Shown here piece by piece: positions 5,316 to 5,935 of a stretch of DNA of 5,935 bases; the stretch's first letter is position 1, and each line of letters begins with the position of its first letter. Below the pieces are notes generated by a model. The model searched no databases. It was not told the DNA's origin and saw nothing but the letters and a program-made list of their open reading frames with translations. A program made the translations under genes and the position numbers. The stretch covers positions 1 to 5,935 of the forward strand of contig CAJUQU010000263.1 of assembly GCA_910588595.1 (NCBI GenBank), written 5' to 3'. Source of the stretch: an uncultured Lachnospiraceae bacterium. GTDB lineage: Bacteria > Bacillota_A > Clostridia > Lachnospirales > Lachnospiraceae.

Positions 5316-5935
5316 ACGTCACGATATTCTGCAGCCACACACCCTTCTTGACCAGCACAAATCCGATGATGCACTTGATGATATCCCCGAGCTGCACCAT
5401 CGCGTACACGGCGATGACCGGAAGCCCTGTATAACGGCTGAGCACAAAGGCGATCACCACACTCACGCACCAGATGAACACACTGTCAAACAGGAATGTG
5501 ACGATCGTCTTCCCGCCGGACCGCAGCGTGAAATACGTCGCGTGCAGAAAGGCATTCTGCGGCATGAAAAACGCCGTCGCCATAATGAAATATTTTGCGA
5601 GCAGCCGCGCCTCGTCGTTGATCTTGTAAAGCCCCGGAAACAGCGGCGCCATGAGGAACATGACAAACGCCACGCCCATACAGCACATCACGGAGAAAGC
5701 GATCAGCTTATTGTCCGTGTCCCGCGCCTCCTTCATCTTTCCGGCTCCGAGAAGCTGTCCCACAATGATGGCGACGGAATCTCCCAGCGCGATGAACACA
5801 ATGTTGAACACATTGTTGATCGTGTTGGAGACATTTAACCCTGCAACGACATTCAGCCCGCGGATCGAATAGCACTGTGTGAGCATCGCCATACCGGCTG
5901 CCCACAGCGTCTCGTTGAACAAGAGCGGACTCCCC
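5314..5935 (-). CDS. MATE-family efflux transporter, C-terminal half (5' end off the right edge)
   Basis: The frame is open from the window edge to the TAA at 5316-5314, giving 206 visible residues; a TTG at 5922 is an internal Leu codon, not the start. Against the usual 440-460 residues of the family, this is the C-terminal lobe, about TM7-TM12. Recognisable are LLFNETLWAAG at the start of the lobe, SNTINNVFNIVFIALGDS, then AIIVGQLLGAGKMKEARD, the GQ-LGAG motif with the charged loop common in MATE proteins. Hydrophobic segments follow, ending with the short tail VKKGVWLQNIVT. MATE proteins are cation-coupled antiporters that expel drugs or metabolites across the cytoplasmic membrane; the coupling ion and substrate cannot be judged from this half. 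It converges on the ABC operon and shares its terminator but not its promoter. Flippases of the wider MOP superfamily are less likely because of the GQ-LGAG motif. Confidence 0.92.
   Translation of the reverse strand, partial: GSPLLFNETLWAAGMAMLTQCYSIRGLNVVAGLNVSNTINNVFNIVFIALGDSVAIIVGQLLGAGKMKEARDTDNKLIAFSVMCCMGVAFVMFLMAPLFPGLYKINDEARLLAKYFIMATAFFMPQNAFLHATYFTLRSGGKTIVTFLFDSVFIWCVSVVIAFVLSRYTGLPVIAVYAMVQLGDIIKCIIGFVLVKKGVWLQNIVT

Noticed and set aside
1..5935. CRISPR array, insertion sequence, integrase, tRNA or rRNA
   Set aside because: No regularly spaced repeats, transposase or recombinase motifs, terminal inverted repeats or RNA-gene signatures were seen on either strand.

Overview
The window reads as chromosomal DNA of a Gram-positive, Clostridia-type bacterium, most likely Lachnospiraceae. 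This rests on strong AGGAGGTG-type ribosome binding sites, C/G-ending codons in genes set in AT-rich spacers, sigma-A-like promoter boxes and intrinsic terminators. The family assignment is inference; no rRNA or other marker gene is present.

Layout. Positions 1-824 (minus, running off the left edge) hold the N-terminal part of a large DNA helicase: a RecB/Cas4-like PD-(D/E)XK nuclease domain followed by the Q motif and Walker A of a Rad3/XPD/DinG-type helicase. Positions 825-1013 carry its short leader and an intrinsic terminator for the next gene. Positions 1014-1238 (minus) encode a 74-residue HPr-fold protein that has lost the whole His15 phosphorylation loop but keeps the Ser46 region. 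The spacer 1239-1699 separates this gene from the divergent ABC operon and contains a good minus-strand promoter, GTATAC-centred palindromes, a TTAATGCATTAA palindrome with related repeats, and a long inverted repeat in the presumed ABC leader. Positions 1700-3481 and 3468-5264 (plus) encode two overlapping, translationally coupled half-transporters of a heterodimeric ABC exporter. A strong bidirectional terminator (5283-5315) sits between them and a convergent MATE-family efflux gene (5314 to beyond 5935, minus, C-terminal half only).

How the genes fit together. The two ABC proteins should form one exporter with one competent and one degenerate ATP site. Every deviation visible in the NBDs maps to the same composite site: A-loop Tyr to Ala, catalytic Glu to Asp and switch His to Tyr in the first protein, and LSAGQ in the second. 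This matches the TM287/288, BmrCD and LmrCD class. The neighbouring MATE gene makes the right half an efflux-rich segment, though the two units are transcribed separately. The helicase and HPr-like genes share a strand but are separated by a terminator, so nothing supports a functional link between them.

No integrase, transposase, CRISPR array, tRNA or rRNA was seen. The points most worth following are the HPr-like protein with a deleted active-site loop, the nuclease-helicase fusion with a long insert in its nuclease core, the Tyr switch residue of the first ABC protein, and the palindrome-rich divergent spacer. I do not see convincing evidence of a wholly new multi-gene system.
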